A DNA stretch of 64,000 bases from Ceratodon purpureus (lineage: Eukaryota; Streptophyta; Bryopsida; Pseudoditrichales; Ditrichaceae): contig CM026433.1 in assembly GCA_014871385.1 (NCBI GenBank), positions 11,809,326 through 11,873,325 of the forward strand. Direction: 5' to 3'. The notes under the pieces are model-generated. The model worked only from the letters and a program-made list of their open reading frames with translations, was not told the DNA's origin and did no database searches. The first letter of the stretch is position 1. The number at the start of each line of letters is the position of its first letter. This document shows positions 62,154-64,000 of this stretch, piece by piece. A program made the position numbers and the translations under genes.

Positions 62154-64000
62154 TCACTCTCGGATCCGAACAGTTGGGTCGTTCGCTTCGTCGCAACGTC
62201 GGTCCTCCTCGGATTCATCTGTGCTCATGTCGTCATCAGACCGCGGACTTCTAGTGCTTAGCCGCAACTCATCGTCTCTGGTGATAACTAGCTTCTTCGT
62301 TGGACGGGATCCTTGAGGGTCGCGTATTCCATTTTCATCGAGTTCTGGTCTACCTTCAGAGTTGTCAGGTTCGTACGGGGCGAAACGCGACGCAGTCCCC
62401 TGGAACCTTTTCTTTCGCTTTACACCTCTTGTTGTTCGTTGGATAACACTTCCCCTTGCAGGACCACTGGACACTCTTTCCCCAGTCGTGCAACTAGATG
62501 CACGTGCCGCAGGGTCCCGGATCGACGTAGATGGAACCCCTCTCCGCACGGGCCGGCTGCGTGAAGAAGACGCGGTCAGAACAACGGACTGGCTACCGTT
62601 GGTTACAGCAGATCCTACTGCTCGGCGTCTGCGACCCCGGCCGGAGGTCTGCTGCGGAAGGATGTGATCCCTACCAACGGGGGTGGAGAGCAGGGCAGAA
62701 GCTGGCTGTTGCTGGTTTACAGCCATACTTCCGGACGTACTAGCAAGGCTTCGAGTTATGGGACGGCGTATTTCCTCAGACGGGGTCTGAACTTCCTGGT
62801 CGGCCATCCTCCTTCTCGAATCTTCCTCCGTCATTTCATCTCTCCGGCGATTGATAGGTGGTAAATCCTCCTGAAGAACAGTTCGAATCTCTCCCTCCAT
62901 GTTCGCCAGGTTCTCGTCGAAATCCCTCTGGCCAAATGACAAAGAATCACTCCAAGGCTGCGAGAAGTCCGCGTCGACGATAGGTATCCTCCGGGCCGGA
63001 CTACCATCTCCTCTGTCCGACTGTATTTCTGCTTCGTTGATCGGACTCTGAGCTCGACGCTCACCTCCTGCATACGCCTGCCGTCCGACGCGACTATCCT
63101 GGCGGAGGATATCTTCAACCGCATCTCGGCGATGTCCTGCGTCGAACATATTGTGGAAGAGCTCGGCAATCCGGACATCGCCACCGTCGTCACCGTCAGA
63201 TCCTGCGTCGTCTGATCCAGATTCCTCAAAGTCGCTCTCGGGCGGATCGTCGTCCGCAAGTCCGACACCCCCCATGCCCAATCCGCCCTGTCCGACACCA
63301 TCCATGCGGGCATCGTCCGCCACATCGTCCGCTACATGGTCTCCTCCCCGTCCGACGTCTTCCTCCTCGTCGTCCTCGTCCGGATCCTCGCCATCGAGGT
63401 CATCGTCGGAATGAACCTCCTCTAAGCCATACCACTGTGCCGGACGCGGGGCCCGGCGGTGACGTACGAGTCTACTGTTCGTGTAGATATACACGAGGTC
63501 CTCCGCTCGTACATGTTTCAATCTATTGCGCACCCTGTGCACGTAAGAGTACATGCTCCAGTTGCGCTCACACGCAGACACGGAGCAAACCTGTCCAAGT
63601 ATACGTCTAGCTATTGTTTGGAGAGCCCGGGCTCCACCTCCCATTGCGTCCCACCATTCGTGGATAGCAGTGCCGTGCGCCTGGGGATCGGTTGAATCAG
63701 CAAATGCCTCCCGATTCTCGAGGAAATCCTGATACTGGACAAGGATCTGGACGTAATTCTCCTCGTTAGAGGATAACTTGCGAAAAACCCGGTTTAAAAT
63801 GATCCTCGACTCCTCGTGGTTATGAAGTGGCGCCCATCCACGTAGGGTCGGGTTGAGCATCGCACCTGCCCAATGAAGATCTGTCAACATCATAGCCCAT
63901 CTGTGGTCGAATGCGACCATGGCGTCTGCTGCCAGGTCCGCGTTCAATCTAAACGGATGGGAGGAAAAACTGCGGACGTGGTTCTTCAAATCGTACATCG
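62154..64000 (-). CDS. hAT transposase, C-terminal part (cut by window edge)
   Basis: At least 614 codons, open to the right edge. The hAT C-terminal dimerisation domain is clear in the first 180 visible residues: HEWWDAMGGGARALQTIA, then SACERNWSMYSYVHRVRNRL, then LVYIYTNSRL. It is followed by an unusually long (over 400 residues) acidic then Arg/Ser-rich tail (DEDDEEEDVGRGG, VKRKKRF), which most hAT transposases lack. The DDE catalytic residues and BED finger would be encoded beyond the window. Its presence and the CAGGG end at 46610 support hAT identity for element C. The exon carries many CGGAC units. Confidence 0.85.
   Translation of the reverse strand, partial: MYDLKNHVRSFSSHPFRLNADLAADAMVAFDHRWAMMLTDLHWAGAMLNPTLRGWAPLHNHEESRIILNRVFRKLSSNEENYVQILVQYQDFLENREAFADSTDPQAHGTAIHEWWDAMGGGARALQTIARRILGQVCSVSACERNWSMYSYVHRVRNRLKHVRAEDLVYIYTNSRLVRHRRAPRPAQWYGLEEVHSDDDLDGEDPDEDDEEEDVGRGGDHVADDVADDARMDGVGQGGLGMGGVGLADDDPPESDFEESGSDDAGSDGDDGGDVRIAELFHNMFDAGHRRDAVEDILRQDSRVGRQAYAGGERRAQSPINEAEIQSDRGDGSPARRIPIVDADFSQPWSDSLSFGQRDFDENLANMEGEIRTVLQEDLPPINRRRDEMTEEDSRRRMADQEVQTPSEEIRRPITRSLASTSGSMAVNQQQPASALLSTPVGRDHILPQQTSGRGRRRRAVGSAVTNGSQSVVLTASSSRSRPVRRGVPSTSIRDPAARASSCTTGERVSSGPARGSVIQRTTRGVKRKKRFQGTASRFAPYEPDNSEGRPELDENGIRDPQGSRPTKKLVITRDDELRLSTRSPRSDDDMSTDESEEDRRCDEANDPTVRIRE

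Larger units (their letters stand above)
46610..64000. mobile_element. element C: giant hAT-like transposon, left end and >17 kb
   Basis: Begins CAGGGTTTTCTATGCCGTC, a hAT-style terminus comparable to that of element A. It continues past the right edge of the window, where a hAT transposase is being read. All five coding regions point left. GTCCGAC/CGGAC units cluster between genes (46620-47080, 49590-49990, 52560-52810, 56720-56900, 58990-59130, 61680-62110) and also occur inside exons. The right end and the second target duplication are outside the window, so membership of all parts in one element is inferred from shared orientation and motif. Confidence 0.55.

Noticed and set aside
1-64000. 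tRNA and rRNA genes
   Set aside because: I saw no cloverleaf-compatible A/B box pair or rRNA block while reading; a tRNAscan or Infernal run would settle it.

Overview
The window looks like nuclear DNA of a land plant, most likely a seed-free lineage (bryophyte, lycophyte or fern); I cannot name the species. Reasons: an AT-rich intergenic background, a calmodulin-like EF-hand gene, a plant-type L1 LINE with a C-terminal reverse-transcriptase zinc-binding domain, TTTAGGG-type telomere-like repeats, GT-AG introns of about 100-650 nt, and a chromodomain Ty3 retrotransposon resembling the Tcn1-type chromoviruses described from fungi and seed-free plants. Only one ordinary host gene is convincing (the EF-hand gene at 7.1-7.8 kb). 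Nearly everything else is mobile DNA, much of it nested.

Layout. 0-9.7 kb: AT-rich DNA with small transposon remnants (a TTAA-flanked element, a TA-flanked MITE, fold-backs) and the EF-hand gene. 9717-36313: a giant composite DNA transposon (here element A) with hAT-like ends (AGGGTTGT), a 7/8-matching 8-bp target duplication (CTTTAAGA/CTTTAACA) and long inverted arms rich in GGCCGTC. The left arm carries a separate 1755-bp element flanked by TCGA whose empty site survives in the right arm. The core of A (about 13-34.9 kb) holds two divergent transcription units. Leftward are a four-exon gene for a ParB-like plus DNA-methyltransferase-like fusion protein and three FCP1-like phosphatase-fold loci with degenerate active sites. 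Rightward is a DUF7869-type transposase gene, broken by an in-frame stop and by a young Ty3 retrotransposon (23261-29517). About 34 copies of a 17-bp dyad, GTCGGC-N5-GCCGAC, are spread over the core: in introns, between genes, in-frame inside exons, and as a tandem array in intron 1 of the ParB/methylase-like gene. I found none in the retrotransposon or in the flanks.

36.3-46.6 kb: AT-rich DNA with a second copy of the TA MITE, then an apparently intact L1-type LINE (minus strand) with a 15-bp target duplication. From 46610 to beyond the right edge: a second giant hAT-like element (element C) with its own motif family (GTCCGAC/CGGAC). It carries, all leftward, a RING-like gene, a protein kinase gene, a coiled-coil RING gene, a small unknown gene and, cut by the window edge, a hAT transposase. 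The 59.4-61.6 kb part of C is AT-rich and repeat-laden.

How the parts may work together (inference): both giants pair a transposase with several accessory genes and scatter an element-specific short motif through coding and non-coding sequence. The natural reading is that the motif is bound in cis by an element-encoded protein; in element A the ParB/methylase-like fusion is the best candidate and the DUF7869 protein the second. The retrotransposon has LTR arrays of heat-shock elements and an 11-nt primer site complementary to its own predicted mRNA start, so it is predicted to be heat-responsive and self-primed.
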